From Pseudomonas sp. GM50 (GTDB lineage Bacteria; Pseudomonadota; Gammaproteobacteria; Pseudomonadales; Pseudomonadaceae), in NCBI RefSeq assembly GCF_000282375.1, contig NZ_AKJK01000005.1:1-64000 (forward strand): DNA of 64,000 bases, read 5' to 3'. The notes beneath the pieces are model-generated. The model made no database searches, was not told the DNA's origin, and saw nothing but the letters and a program-made list of their open reading frames with translations. Below are positions 30,068 through 40,418 of this stretch, in pieces. Numbering within the stretch: the stretch's first letter is position 1; every line of letters starts with the position of its first letter. Both the position numbers and the translations under genes were made by a program.

Positions 30068-30155
30068 GTAGGCGCGGGTCTTGCGGGCAAGGGGTCAGAT
30101 GACCTTTCCCGCAGACCCGCGATCCGCAATATGCGAGCATGCTCGCTCCTGCAAG
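30068..30155. repeat. Degenerate REP-like dyad between ompR and envZ
   Basis: GGCGCGGGTCTTGCGGG is mirrored imperfectly by CCCGCAGACCCGCG, followed by a GCGAGCATGCTCGC palindrome. It looks like a decayed family A element inside the two-gene operon. Confidence 0.55.
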
Positions 30156-30171
30156 TGTGTAGCGGTTACCC

Positions 30172-31485
30172 ATGAAAACCCCTGTTTGGTTCCCCCAGAG
30201 CTTCTTCTCCCGCACCTTGTGGCTGGTGCTGATCGTCGTCCTGTTCTCCAAGGCGCTGACCCTGGTTTATCTGTTGATGAACGAAGATGTGCTGGTGGAT
30301 CGCCAATACAGCCACGGCGTCGCTCTGACGCTGCGTGCCTACTGGGCCGCCGACGAAGAAAACCGCACCAGGATCGCCGATGCCGCGACCCTGATCCGGG
30401 TGGTGGGGGCCGGTGTGCCGGAAGGCGAACAGCACTGGCCCTACAGCGAAATCTACCAGCGACAAATGCAGGCCGAACTGGGTGCCGACACCGAAGTGCG
30501 ATTACGCATGCATTCGCCGCCGGCGCTGTGGGTTCGGGCGCCCAGCCTGGGCGATGGCTGGCTGAAAGTACCGCTGTACCCGCATCCGTTGCGTGGCCAG
30601 AAAATCTGGAACGTGCTCGGCTGGTTCCTCGCCATTGGCCTGCTGTCCACCGCCTCGGCGTGGATCTTCGTCAGCCAGCTCAATCAACCGCTCAAACGTC
30701 TGGTCTATGCCGCGAGGCAACTCGGTCAGGGCCGCAGCGTGCGCCTGCCGATCAGTGATACACCGAGCGAGATGACCGAGGTTTATCGCGCCTTCAACCA
30801 GATGGCTGAAGACGTCGAACAGGCCGGGCGCGAACGGGAACTGATGCTGGCCGGGGTGTCCCACGACCTGCGCACGCCGCTGACCCGTTTGCGACTGTCC
30901 CTGGAACTGATGGGCGACCACAGTGACCTGACGGACGACATGATCCGCGACATCGAAGACATGGACGCGATTCTCGACCAGTTCCTGGCGTTCATTCGTG
31001 ACGGACGTGACGAGTCGGTGGAAGAAGTGGACCTGAGCGATCTGGTTCGCGAAGTCGCCGCGCCGTACAACCAGAACGAAGAGAAAGTGCACTTGCGCCT
31101 GGAGCCGATCCAGCCGTTCCCGTTGCGTCGGGTGTCGATGAAACGGCTGCTGAACAACCTGATCGGCAATGCCCTGCATCACGCTGGCAGCGGCGTCGAA
31201 GTGGCGGCTTACGTGTCCGGGGATACCAGTGCGCCGTACGTGGTGCTGAGCGTCATGGACCGTGGCGCGGGGATCGATCCGTCGGAGCTGGAGGCGATCT
31301 TCAATCCGTTCACTCGTGGCGATCGGGCCCGGGGCGGGAAGGGGACCGGGTTGGGGTTGGCGATCGTGAAGCGGATCGCTTCGATGCATGGCGGCAATGT
31401 CGAGCTGCGCAATCGGTCCGGTGGTGGGCTGGAAGCGCGGGTGCGGTTGCCGTTGGGGTTGATGTTGCCAAGGGATGCCGTCTAA
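30172..31485 (+). CDS. envZ: Sensor histidine kinase EnvZ (AmgS-like)
   Basis: 437-residue inner-membrane sensor. Transmembrane segment near residues 14-36 (LWLVLIVVLFSKALTLVYLL), periplasmic domain, second segment near 146-165, HAMP, then dimerisation helix with the phospho-His (MLAGVSHDLRTPLTRLRLSLELM) and ATPase boxes N (NNLIGNALHHA), G1 (VMDRGAGI) and G2 (GGKGTGLGLAIVKR). Lies 114 bp after ompR with a degenerate REP between. Phosphorylates OmpR in response to envelope or osmotic signals. Confidence 0.93.
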   Translation: MKTPVWFPQSFFSRTLWLVLIVVLFSKALTLVYLLMNEDVLVDRQYSHGVALTLRAYWAADEENRTRIADAATLIRVVGAGVPEGEQHWPYSEIYQRQMQAELGADTEVRLRMHSPPALWVRAPSLGDGWLKVPLYPHPLRGQKIWNVLGWFLAIGLLSTASAWIFVSQLNQPLKRLVYAARQLGQGRSVRLPISDTPSEMTEVYRAFNQMAEDVEQAGRERELMLAGVSHDLRTPLTRLRLSLELMGDHSDLTDDMIRDIEDMDAILDQFLAFIRDGRDESVEEVDLSDLVREVAAPYNQNEEKVHLRLEPIQPFPLRRVSMKRLLNNLIGNALHHAGSGVEVAAYVSGDTSAPYVVLSVMDRGAGIDPSELEAIFNPFTRGDRARGGKGTGLGLAIVKRIASMHGGNVELRNRSGGGLEARVRLPLGLMLPRDAV

Positions 31486-31488
31486 CCC

Positions 31489-31599
31489 GATCGTTCCCAC
31501 GCTCTGCGTGGGAATGCCTCTTCGGACGCTCCGCGTTCGGCTCTGGAGGGGACGCGGAGCGTCCCGGGCTGCATTCCCACGCAGAGCGTGGGAACGATC
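31489..31599. repeat. 111-bp palindromic element, family D
   Basis: Outer arms GATCGTTCCCACGCTCTGCG / CGCAGAGCGTGGGAACGATC are perfect reverse complements, with inner arms GGACGCTCCGCGT and ACGCGGAGCGTCC. It lies between convergent envZ and rimK. A degenerate relative is at 40866-40937. Confidence 0.88.
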
Positions 31600-31611
31600 A
31601 CCGAGTCAGCT

Positions 31612-32517
31612 TCAGCCTTTCCCTTTGGTCCGCGTCATATTCGGCCCGCCATTCTTCTCCAGATGTTCGATGATGATCCCCGCCACGTTCTTCCCGGTGG
31701 TGGTTTCAATCCCTTCAAGCCCCGGTGACGAGTTAACTTCCATCACCAGCGGCCCATGGTTGGAGCGCAGGATGTCCACCCCCGCCACCGCCAACCCCAT
31801 GACCTTCGCTGCACGCAATGCGGTCATGCGTTCTTCCGGCGTGATCTTGATCAGGCTCGCACTGCCACCGCGATGCAGGTTGGAGCGAAATTCCCCCGGC
31901 TTGGCCTGACGCTTCATCGCCGCGATCACCTTGTCGCCGACCACGAAACAACGAATGTCCGCGCCGCCGGCTTCCTTGATGTATTCCTGAACCATGATGT
32001 TTTGCTTCAGGCCCATGAAGGCCTCGATCACCGATTCCGCCGCCGTGGCCGTTTCACACAGCACCACACCGATGCCCTGAGTGCCTTCCAGTACCTTGAT
32101 CACCAGTGGTGCGCCGTTGACCATCTCGATCAAGTCAGGGATGTCATCCGGAGAGTGGGCAAAACCGGTGACCGGCAAACCGATCCCTCGGCGCGACAGC
32201 AGTTGCAGCGACCGCAGTTTGTCTCGCGAACGGGCGATGGCTACCGATTCGTTGAGCGGAAACACCCCCATCATTTCGAACTGGCGCAGCACCGCGCAGC
32301 CATAAAACGTTACCGAAGCGCCGATCCGCGGGATCACTGCATCGAAACCTTCCAGCGGTTTGCCACGGTAGTGGATCTGCGGCTTGTGGCTGGCAATGTT
32401 CATGTAGGCGCGCAAGGTGTCGATCACCACCATTTCATGGCCACGCTCCATACCGGCTTCGACCAGACGACGGGTGGAATACAGACGCGGGTTCCGCGAC
32501 AGCACAGCGATCTTCAT
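31612..32517 (-). CDS. rimK: Ribosomal protein S6 glutamate ligase RimK
   Basis: ATP-grasp enzyme, 301 aa, that adds glutamate residues to the C-terminus of ribosomal protein S6. Blocks include [101 protein letters not shown] and the metal-binding [12 protein letters not shown]. Its ATG overlaps the stop of rimB by 4 nt. In P. fluorescens the rim system is known to remodel ribosomes and affect virulence and rhizosphere traits. Confidence 0.93.
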   Translation of the reverse strand: MKIAVLSRNPRLYSTRRLVEAGMERGHEMVVIDTLRAYMNIASHKPQIHYRGKPLEGFDAVIPRIGASVTFYGCAVLRQFEMMGVFPLNESVAIARSRDKLRSLQLLSRRGIGLPVTGFAHSPDDIPDLIEMVNGAPLVIKVLEGTQGIGVVLCETATAAESVIEAFMGLKQNIMVQEYIKEAGGADIRCFVVGDKVIAAMKRQAKPGEFRSNLHRGGSASLIKITPEERMTALRAAKVMGLAVAGVDILRSNHGPLVMEVNSSPGLEGIETTTGKNVAGIIIEHLEKNGGPNMTRTKGKG

Positions 32518-32993
32518 GCAACACCTGTGGAGAAGGTAGATACCGGGAACACCGGCTTGTCTTGTACATACTTAATGCCCGGATTGACCACCAACTGGCC
32601 GTCGATCAGGGCTTTGGAACCGAGTAACAGGCGATAGCGCATGGACTTGCGGCAGGCGAGGGTGAACTCGACCCGCCAGACCCGATCACCGAGGGCCAGG
32701 GTGGTGCTGACCACATAGCGCATCTGCGCATGGCCATTGGAGCTTTTAATGGTTTTCCTCGTTACCAGCGGGGCTTCGCAGCGCCGGTGCCGCAGTTGTA
32801 CCACCGTGCCCAGGTGCGCGGTAAAGCGCACCCACTGTTCTCCATCGCGCTCGAACGGCTCGATATCGGTGGCGTGCAGGCTGGAGGTGCTGGCGCCGGT
32901 GTCGATTTTTGCCCGAAGGCCCGCGACTCCCAAATCCGGGAGCGCCACCCACTCGCGCAGACCGACAACGGTCAAATGGTCAAATGTCTTCAA
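32514..32993 (-). CDS. rimB: RimB-type retropepsin-like protease (ATP-dependent zinc protease family)
   Basis: 159-residue protein with the aspartic-protease signature [13 protein letters not shown] near residue 30, followed by [26 protein letters not shown] and [20 protein letters not shown], typical of the small RimK-linked retropepsin-like family. RimB trims glutamates added by RimK in Pseudomonas. The start is TTG, sharing bases with the stop of an upstream 36-codon ORF (TTGA), which suggests translational coupling rather than a free ribosome site. Confidence 0.88.
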   Translation of the reverse strand: MKTFDHLTVVGLREWVALPDLGVAGLRAKIDTGASTSSLHATDIEPFERDGEQWVRFTAHLGTVVQLRHRRCEAPLVTRKTIKSSNGHAQMRYVVSTTLALGDRVWRVEFTLACRKSMRYRLLLGSKALIDGQLVVNPGIKYVQDKPVFPVSTFSTGVA

Positions 32994-33100
32994 AAGTGCT
33001 CAACCGGCAAAAACCGCTCAGGCCGCATGCGGCCGAATTCGCGGTATTCACGCAGAATAATGGGTAAAAGGCGACAGATATCTACGGCCCGGATTTCCAT
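32990..33100 (-). CDS. Small 36-residue ORF coupled to rimB (candidate RimA)
   Basis: An ATG at 33100 opens a 36-codon frame (MEIRAVDICRLLPIILREYR... ending LPVEHF) that closes in the TTGA overlap where rimB begins with TTG. It is basic and short; the only Shine-Dalgarno-like run (GAGGG) abuts the ATG. The rim operons of fluorescent pseudomonads are described as rimABK with a small first gene, and this ORF occupies that position. Whether it is RimA cannot be confirmed here; the stop-start overlap and the non-ATG start of rimB are the main support. Confidence 0.55.
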   Translation of the reverse strand: MEIRAVDICRLLPIILREYREFGRMRPERFLPVEHF

Positions 33101-33207
33101 CCCTCAATGTGCGGGGGAATGCCTGCATTCTAATCCACAGCGTGAGGATTCATGGCACGACAGAAACGGTAGTACAGTTCATCGATATTTCAGAATGAGG
33201 TCATCCA

Positions 33208-33615
33208 ATGGCACAAAAAAGCGAAGAGGACGACAAGGTCCGTCTCGATAAATGGTTGTGGGCCGCGCGTTTTTATAAAACACGTGCCTTGGCCAAGGCC
33301 GCGATTGAAAGCGGCAAGGTGCATTGCCGGGGCGAGCGCTGCAAGCCAGGCAAGGAGCCGAGGGTCGGCGATGAGTTTCAGATTCGCACCGGCTTCGAGG
33401 AGCGTACGGTGGTGGTCCAGGCGCTGTCGATCGTGCGTCGTGGCGCGCCGGAGGCTCAGGCGCTGTATGCCGAAACCGAAGCCAGCATCGCCAAACGTGA
33501 AGCGGCTGCGGCCATGCGCAAGGCCGGGGCGTTGGGCGTGAGCACCGATGGCAAGCCAAGCAAGAAGCAGCGCCGGGATCTGTTCAAGTTTCGCGGTAAT
33601 AGCAACGACGAGTAG
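33208..33615 (+). CDS. hslR: Ribosome-associated heat shock protein Hsp15
   Basis: 135-residue S4-domain RNA-binding protein. The S4 motif VRLDKWLWAARFYKTRALAKAAIESGKVHCRGERCKPGKEPRVGDEFQIRTG fills residues 10-65, followed by a basic C-terminal helix (KPSKKQRRDLFKFRG). Hsp15 binds free 50S subunits carrying stalled peptidyl-tRNA after heat shock. It precedes hslO, as is common, with about 225 bp between them that shows no extra gene. Divergent from the rim operon. Confidence 0.92.
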   Translation: MAQKSEEDDKVRLDKWLWAARFYKTRALAKAAIESGKVHCRGERCKPGKEPRVGDEFQIRTGFEERTVVVQALSIVRRGAPEAQALYAETEASIAKREAAAAMRKAGALGVSTDGKPSKKQRRDLFKFRGNSNDE

Positions 33616-33840
33616 TGATCGCCGTCGGGCGCAGACTTGCAATCGCGCACCTGTGCAGCCATATGGGTGTACTCGACAGCGGCAAAGTGAAAATGCCGTT
33701 CGTCGAAAACCGAGGTTTTACCTTGCTTGGAACAACCCCGGATTGTTCATAAAATGCCCTTACGGCTGAACTTTTTCCGCCCAAAAATGCGGAAATGACG
33801 CGATTTTCATTTTTTGTCACCCTTTCAGATACCCAGACCT

Positions 33841-34743
33841 ATGACCAATCTATCGGATAACGACTACACCCAACGCTTCATCTTCGATGACAGCGACACC
33901 CGCGGCGAGCTGGTTGGGTTGGAGCGTAGCTATGCCGAAGTCCTCGCCAAACACGCCTATCCGGAGCCGGTCGCGCAATTGCTGGGCGAGCTGATGGCGG
34001 CGGCAGCGTTGCTGGTTGGCACCTTGAAGTTCGATGGCTTGCTGATTCTTCAGGCCCGTTCCGAAGGCCCGGTGCCGTTGCTGATGATCGAGTGCTCCAG
34101 CGAGCGTGAAATCCGTGGCCTGGCCCGTTACGAAGCCGACCAGATCGCCCCCGATGCGACCCTCGCCGACTTGATGCCCAATGGCGTGCTGGCGCTGACC
34201 GTCGACCCGACTCAGGGCCAACGCTACCAAGGCATCGTCGACCTCGACGGCGCGACCCTGTCGGAGTGCTTCACCAATTACTTCGTCATGTCCCAGCAGA
34301 CCAATACCCGCTTCTGGCTCTACGCCGATGGCCGTCGTGCCCGTGGCCTGTTGCTGCAGCAATTGCCTGCCGACCGTCTGAAAGACGAAGAAGAACGCGC
34401 CGCCAGCTGGCAGCACATCACCACGCTGGGCGGCACGCTGACCGCCGATGAATTGCTGAGCCTGGACAACGAAACCGTGCTCCATCGCCTCTATCATGAA
34501 GAGCAGGTGCGCCTGTTCGATGTGCAGAAACTACGCTTTCATTGCAGTTGCTCCCGGGAACGCTCGGGCAATGCGCTGGTCAGTTTGGGTCTGGAAGATG
34601 CTCAGAAGCTGGTCGTCGAACATGGCGGCCGCATCGAGATCGATTGTCAGTTTTGCAACGAACGTTACCTGTTCGACGCGGCCGATATCACCCAATTGTT
34701 TGCGGGTGCAGGGGTCGATACGCCGTCAGATACCCGTCACTAA
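33841..34743 (+). CDS. hslO: Redox-regulated chaperone Hsp33
   Basis: 300-residue holdase activated by oxidation. The C-terminal zinc switch has the required four cysteines as C-x-C ([14 protein letters not shown]) and C-x-x-C (DCQFCNERY). The N-terminal domain begins [46 protein letters not shown] chose the ATG at 33841, ten codons after an earlier in-frame start, because homology begins at [13 protein letters not shown]. Acts in the cytosol under oxidative and heat stress. Confidence 0.93.
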   Translation: MTNLSDNDYTQRFIFDDSDTRGELVGLERSYAEVLAKHAYPEPVAQLLGELMAAAALLVGTLKFDGLLILQARSEGPVPLLMIECSSEREIRGLARYEADQIAPDATLADLMPNGVLALTVDPTQGQRYQGIVDLDGATLSECFTNYFVMSQQTNTRFWLYADGRRARGLLLQQLPADRLKDEEERAASWQHITTLGGTLTADELLSLDNETVLHRLYHEEQVRLFDVQKLRFHCSCSRERSGNALVSLGLEDAQKLVVEHGGRIEIDCQFCNERYLFDAADITQLFAGAGVDTPSDTRH

Positions 34744-34862
34744 AACGTTTCAGTGCAGGTAAATTCACTGCTTAACGCCGGAATAACGCCGTTCTGACGG
34801 GAGGGCCCTACACTTTTTGGGCTTTTCTGGCATAATCCGGCCCACTTTTTTCGCGGTAGTAG

Positions 34863-36464
<1,602 letters not shown>

Positions 36465-36493
36465 GTATCGGTAGTGGTTTGAGGTAAGAGAAA

Positions 36494-36518
36494 GCCGCCC
36501 TTTGAGGGCGGCTTTTTT
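36494..36518 (+). terminator. Rho-independent terminator of pckA
   Basis: GCCGCCC, loop TTTGA, GGGCGGC, then TTTTTT: perfect 7-bp G+C stem and a six-T tract, 30 bp after the pckA stop. Confidence 0.9.
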
Positions 36519-36665
36519 GTGGGTGCCCAGCATGGGCGCAATCTTGTGGGTGAAAGTCCCCGTAAGTTGATCACAGCGAACGAAGTGAAGCGCAACTGCA
36601 TGAGGGCGACCGAGTGTGGGGAGGAAGCGTGAATCGAAGCCATGAGCCGTAGTTGGTGCGTTGAG
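36519..36665 (+). mobile_element. 5' fragment of a group II intron
   Basis: Directly after the terminator T-tract begins GTGGGTGCCCAGCATGGGCG, followed by GGGTGAAAGTCCCC, GAACGAAGTGAAGCGCAACTGC and GTGTGGGGAGGAAGCGTG. These resemble the 5' end and domain I of bacterial group II introns, whose C class inserts next to transcription terminators. Only about 145 bp remain, ending at the hipA stop; there is no reverse transcriptase gene or domain V/VI in the window. Recognised by eye from family features; a covariance-model search was not run. Confidence 0.6.
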
Positions 36666-36666
36666 G

Positions 36667-37938
36667 CTAATTACCTGCCAGCCGAAACGCTGGGGCCATG
36701 TTGTCTCTCTCTCGCTTCGAAAGCCCCAAAGCACTAGCCACGGTTGACCATTGGCTGACAGCTTCCCGGAAATTCTCGATAATTTCGTCTGCGTCTTTAC
36801 GGCTGATACGGAAGTACTCTGCAACTTCGCGAGCGAGCTCAAGATCCAGGGCGTTGTCTGAATCGGTGATGTTGAGTTTCAATCCATCGGCATGTGGTAC
36901 CGGGTTCATATCGTAGGCTTCAGACAGGCGCCATCCTCGACCAGGATCAAGGATAAAACCATGATTGCGCAGGTGGTCGTCGGTATTGGAAACCAAGATG
37001 TTGAACACGATACGAGACCATAGCTCGCGAAGATCCGCGTTAGTTTCTGAACCGTGCTTCATGAGCACTTCAGCCAACTCCAGGTAGCTGGCACCTGCCG
37101 ATGCATCGTCGCCGTCTACCCTATCTGTCATGGTCATGGCTGAGGCGAAATGCAGTCGACCACCATTTTTTGTTCGGTCGAAGCGCTTAACCATGAAGCA
37201 GTGATGATCGCTCGCGAAGCGTTGCGCCACACCATTCGCTACCCGCAGCCCGCAGCTATCCGCCAAGGCATTCACTACCAGTTCCCAACCGCCGACGTCA
37301 TAGTCATCGCGAGTGCTTGGGAATTTGGCGATCCACAAGTGACCAGCTTCGTCAGCGACGCTGGCCTTAGGTCTGGCTCCACCCAATGAGCCGCCTGGTG
37401 CAATCAACATTCTCAACCATTCACGTCCATCGGGAGCAGTGTTGTCCTCATCGCTCTCCAAGGCGCGACTTGCCTGCTCCAAGGCGCGTAACTCGACGAA
37501 GGGCGGAGCAGCCAATCCATCGCGATCATCCAGAAAATTGCCTTGGTCATTGAGTTTGTAGCGGATCGCCCCGACCCGGTAGCGGTCATGAACCCCCAAA
37601 AGAAAGTCGGATTCGTACAGCTTGGTTCCGTCAGGTACCAAGCCCTCGCGGATATCTCGCTCCAGCCGACGTTTCATCAGCAACTGACCCCACCGATCAG
37701 GGCTTGAGTCAGCAAATAGGCCAAACCGGCTCTGATGTTGACCTGGGTACTGACGGCCTTCAAAAAGCCCGATACGAGGATCAAGAGAAATGAAATTTAA
37801 CGCTGGATCGGCCAGTGCGGCAGAGTCGTACTCAAACTCAAATACGTTTGCGGAGCGAGTCTTTCTTACGTGCAAGAACCCAAGTCGTCTTGGACCGTTC
37901 AAGGTCTCCCAATCGGCATACACAGCGATTAATGTCAT
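36667..37938 (-). CDS. hipA: HipA-family serine/threonine kinase toxin
   Basis: 423-residue type II toxin with the HipA N1 domain, then the kinase core. Motifs are [15 protein letters not shown] (the Ser-containing regulatory P-loop-like segment, near 180-195), AKFPS with the ATP-binding Lys, the catalytic loop [18 protein letters not shown] near 315-330, and the metal-binding Asp in [10 protein letters not shown]. In E. coli the family phosphorylates glutamyl-tRNA synthetase; other branches hit other synthetases. The ATG overlaps the hipB stop (ATGA). A group II intron remnant abuts its stop codon. Confidence 0.9.
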   Translation of the reverse strand: MTLIAVYADWETLNGPRRLGFLHVRKTRSANVFEFEYDSAALADPALNFISLDPRIGLFEGRQYPGQHQSRFGLFADSSPDRWGQLLMKRRLERDIREGLVPDGTKLYESDFLLGVHDRYRVGAIRYKLNDQGNFLDDRDGLAAPPFVELRALEQASRALESDEDNTAPDGREWLRMLIAPGGSLGGARPKASVADEAGHLWIAKFPSTRDDYDVGGWELVVNALADSCGLRVANGVAQRFASDHHCFMVKRFDRTKNGGRLHFASAMTMTDRVDGDDASAGASYLELAEVLMKHGSETNADLRELWSRIVFNILVSNTDDHLRNHGFILDPGRGWRLSEAYDMNPVPHADGLKLNITDSDNALDLELAREVAEYFRISRKDADEIIENFREAVSQWSTVASALGLSKRERDNMAPAFRLAGN

Positions 37939-38429
37939 TTTTCACTTTCCGTAGGTTTGTTTTTTTTCTTGATCACCAAGCGAGATAACGAGTGGGTGCT
38001 GAAAGGGAAATCAGGAATGCGATTTGATTCGGGACCGGATTTTTCAATGAATTGGCCGCTCTTTTCATCAGCGGGGGGCGGCGTTCTGGTCGCAGCAATG
38101 CTTCGTGCGCTTCGGCGTTTATTGACTGTGAGTTTCGCTCCGGGGGTTAACTGAGCATCTTGCAGTTGGCGCCCTAACTCATCCACTGCGGCGAGCTTGC
38201 TCAAGTCCTTTTCCAGCCCCAGCACCTGCATGACCGACAAATACGCGCCCATGGTCACACCTGCTCCGCCTGACTCCAGATTGCGCAGTGTTGTCAGTGA
38301 CATGCCAGCCCTTTCGGCGACTTGCTTGGCTGTCAGTTTTCGGCGCAGTCGAGCGAGTTTCAGTCGCTCGCCAAACTCAGAGAGCAGCTTGGATGCGGCG
38401 GGCAAAAGTGGCGCTGTTTTCTTAGCCAT
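37935..38429 (-). CDS. hipB: HipB-like Xre-family antitoxin
   Basis: 164-residue antitoxin and repressor. A helix-turn-helix sits at about residues 18-70 ([57 protein letters not shown]). Unlike the 88-aa E. coli HipB it has a C-terminal extension of about 80 residues, Lys/Arg/Pro-rich and probably disordered. The ribosome site (GAAGGA) lies inside an operator-like 50-bp repeat that begins two bases before the start codon, so repressor binding should directly block this region. Confidence 0.87.
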   Translation of the reverse strand: MAKKTAPLLPAASKLLSEFGERLKLARLRRKLTAKQVAERAGMSLTTLRNLESGGAGVTMGAYLSVMQVLGLEKDLSKLAAVDELGRQLQDAQLTPGAKLTVNKRRSARSIAATRTPPPADEKSGQFIEKSGPESNRIPDFPFSTHSLSRLVIKKKNKPTESEK

Positions 38430-38430
38430 A

Positions 38431-38480
38431 TGCCATTATTCCTTCACTTTTAAGCCTAAACTACCAGAATAATAGCACTT
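38431..38480 (-). promoter_or_regulatory. hipBA operator-like repeat, copy 1
   Basis: 50-bp unit with ends TGCCATTATTCC and CCAGAATAAT..CACTT, which are an imperfect inverted pair, and a centre containing AAGCCTAAAC. It begins two bases upstream of hipB and includes its ribosome site. Confidence 0.6.
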
Positions 38481-38563
38481 AATGAAAATGCCGCTTCACT
38501 GTCTCACGAGGTTACGAGATCAGCTTGTTAGCAGCGGACAGGATTTGATAGATCATCATTAAC

Positions 38564-38613
38564 TGCCATTATTCCAGTCGAAATAGGCTTAAACAGCCAG
38601 AATAATGCCACTT
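38564..38613 (-). promoter_or_regulatory. hipBA operator-like repeat, copy 2
   Basis: Second 50-bp unit, starting 133 bp from copy 1, with the same ends TGCCATTATTCC and CCAGAATAAT..CACTT and centre AGGCTTAAAC. Equal length and matched internal spacing argue for cooperative repressor binding. Confidence 0.6.
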
Positions 38614-38649
38614 GTATCGGGGGGCAGCAGTTGAGTGGCGATATACGCG

Positions 38650-39003
38650 TTACAGGCCTTCCAATCCTTGTGTATCCCACCGTTGCACCTTGATCGCTTG
38701 GTAGAGCATGCCAATGGTCAGTGGCACCTTGTCACCGCGCCCTTTCGCCCGACGCTTGAGAAACACATCAAACTCTTCCGGCTGAAAATATCGATACGCA
38801 TCGTAGTCCACGAAGTCGATCCCGAACTGCTCCTCCAGCGCTTCCATCAAATGCCGCGCATCCGCACCGTTGCAGCCCAGATCGAAGTTGATCGAGGTGG
38901 TGAGGCTGATGGTTTTACGTTCGGGCAGGCCGAGTTCTTCGTGCAGCAGCTGCATGAGCAGGTGCATGGTGTGGTCGTCGGGGAAGTTGGGGGCGAGGTT
39001 CAT
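38650..39003 (-). CDS. DUF1493-like (acyl-carrier-like) protein
   Basis: 117-residue protein starting MNLAPNFPDDHTMHLLMQLLHEELGLPERKTISLTTSINFDLGCNGADARHLMEALEEQFGIDFVDYDAYRYFQPEEFD. The pattern of a four-helix acyl-carrier-like fold, with 'DLGCNGADA' at the position of the phosphopantetheine loop but without the canonical DSL serine, resembles DUF1493. The ATG at 39003 has GGAAG eight bases ahead; earlier in-frame starts lack one. It lies back to back with the pyocin-like toxin gene, which may be meaningful or chance. Function unknown. Confidence 0.7.
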   Translation of the reverse strand: MNLAPNFPDDHTMHLLMQLLHEELGLPERKTISLTTSINFDLGCNGADARHLMEALEEQFGIDFVDYDAYRYFQPEEFDVFLKRRAKGRGDKVPLTIGMLYQAIKVQRWDTQGLEGL

Positions 39004-39163
39004 GGTGCATCTTCCGTTAGGGGCATGCCGATGAGTCGGCTTGGTCCTGATTTTGCGGCAAGTTTTGAGTGGAATCATCCGCAATAGACGATGAAGAAGG
39101 ATCGCACGGTAGGTTCAGATTAGCCCTACAACCGCACTTTCTAACACTCGGTAACTTCACCTG

Positions 39164-39186
39164 CCTCGGCATTGAGCCGGGGTTTT
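39164..39186 (+). terminator. Terminator-like hairpin in the toxin leader
   Basis: CCTCGGC, loop ATTGA, GCCGGGG, then TTTT, ending 23 bp before the toxin start codon. No gene upstream on this strand would need it, so attenuation of the toxin transcript or a short leader RNA is possible. Confidence 0.45.
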
Positions 39187-39209
39187 AGTGGTGACCGAGA
39201 GGGTGACGG

Positions 39210-40418
39210 ATGGGCAAGGGCACACCGCAAGTGTGGCAGCACTACGATAACGATGGGGGCGGTTACCGTCGGTTACGGGACATGACCGCTACTGAATTGG
39301 CGGAGAGGGAGGCCAGGCAAAACGCCCACGAAGCCATGCTCGCCAGGCAGGACGCATTCGAAAAGAGCCGGGAAGTGGCGTTTCAGAAAAAGCGCCAGTC
39401 GCCCGCCGGTTGCGTCTTTGCCAAGTCTTGCAAGTTGCCGGACTCAATCATCGATTACACCAGCCCATCCGGGTTTGTGCCGACGGACAGTGTCGGTGAG
39501 TATGGTGAGTTCACCTTGCTGGGAGGCCGTCAGGCTGATGGCTCTGGCCGTTTGCCGCTCAAGAAGATCAGTGGTGTTTTGCCGGCGGGTATCGGCTCTT
39601 TGGCATTGGGAGGGGCAGCAATTGCTCCGGCAACGTCCTCTGTCGTGGGCACTGGCGCTGGAGTTGTCACCGCTGGTGTTGCTGCCGCTTCTTTGGTGGG
39701 GCTGGTTGCTTTGCTCGCGCCATCGAGCCTGGGTGATGGTGCGCTGTATACCGACGATCAACTCAGATCACTCAAACAAGCTCGAACACGGGTTCGTTTG
39801 CGGGTAGAGGAGCAGGCTGACGGAACTGTCAAGGGCTACGGCTACAACACCCAGAGCCGGCGTGATTGGGAAATGGTCCCTGTCGTGATGTTTGAAACGC
39901 GTGGATCGCAGCAGGTAGCTGACTTTGGCAGCGGGGTTGAGCTGATCTGGACGCCCGCAGAAAACCCGGCGGATACGTTGGGTGTCCCGGCGCTGGAAGC
40001 GGCACCGCAAGCGCCTCAGGTGTGGATTTTTCCACCGACGGAGCAGGCGGACAACATTATCGTCAGCCCGGTTTATCCGCCGGAGTATCAGGATTTTATT
40101 CTGGTGTTCCCGGCGGATTCGGGTGTTCAGCCGCTTTATGTCGTGTTGAGTATTTCCGATCACAAATATCACCCGACTCCTAAAGGTGTCCTCCCCGCTT
40201 TTCCTGATCTTGTTCGCGGGCGATCAAAAACTTCCGTACAGGGAGGAGGTGGTCTACGTCCACGCTGGTTTGATCGGGTGGGTAATATTTATGAGTGGGA
40301 CCGGCAGCATGGTGCTTTGGAGAAATACACCAAACGTGGAAAACATCTAGGTGAGTTCGATCACGTCACAGGCGAACAGACAAAAAGTGCGGATAAGACG
40401 CGAGAGGTAGAACCATGA
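39210..40418 (+). CDS. S-pyocin-domain protein with C-terminal colicin E3-like 16S rRNase domain
   Basis: 402-residue candidate antibacterial toxin. Residues 1-65 are charged and probably helical; 66-110 contain GCVFAKSCKLPDSIIDY; 120-172 are a Gly/Ala-rich hydrophobic stretch; about 180-320 resemble the Pyocin_S translocation domain (PPEYQDFILVFPADSGVQPLYVVLS). The last 50 residues, YEWDRQHGALEKYTKRGKHLG followed by EFD..TGEQ.K.AD, match the colicin E3/cloacin cytotoxic domain. The catalytic triad spacing D-x2-H-x3-E is kept as Asp364, His367, Glu371. Such domains cut 16S rRNA in the decoding centre. There is no classical receptor-binding domain, so delivery by a secretion system is possible. 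The stop overlaps the next gene (ATGA). Confidence 0.82.
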   Translation: MGKGTPQVWQHYDNDGGGYRRLRDMTATELAEREARQNAHEAMLARQDAFEKSREVAFQKKRQSPAGCVFAKSCKLPDSIIDYTSPSGFVPTDSVGEYGEFTLLGGRQADGSGRLPLKKISGVLPAGIGSLALGGAAIAPATSSVVGTGAGVVTAGVAAASLVGLVALLAPSSLGDGALYTDDQLRSLKQARTRVRLRVEEQADGTVKGYGYNTQSRRDWEMVPVVMFETRGSQQVADFGSGVELIWTPAENPADTLGVPALEAAPQAPQVWIFPPTEQADNIIVSPVYPPEYQDFILVFPADSGVQPLYVVLSISDHKYHPTPKGVLPAFPDLVRGRSKTSVQGGGGLRPRWFDRVGNIYEWDRQHGALEKYTKRGKHLGEFDHVTGEQTKSADKTREVEP

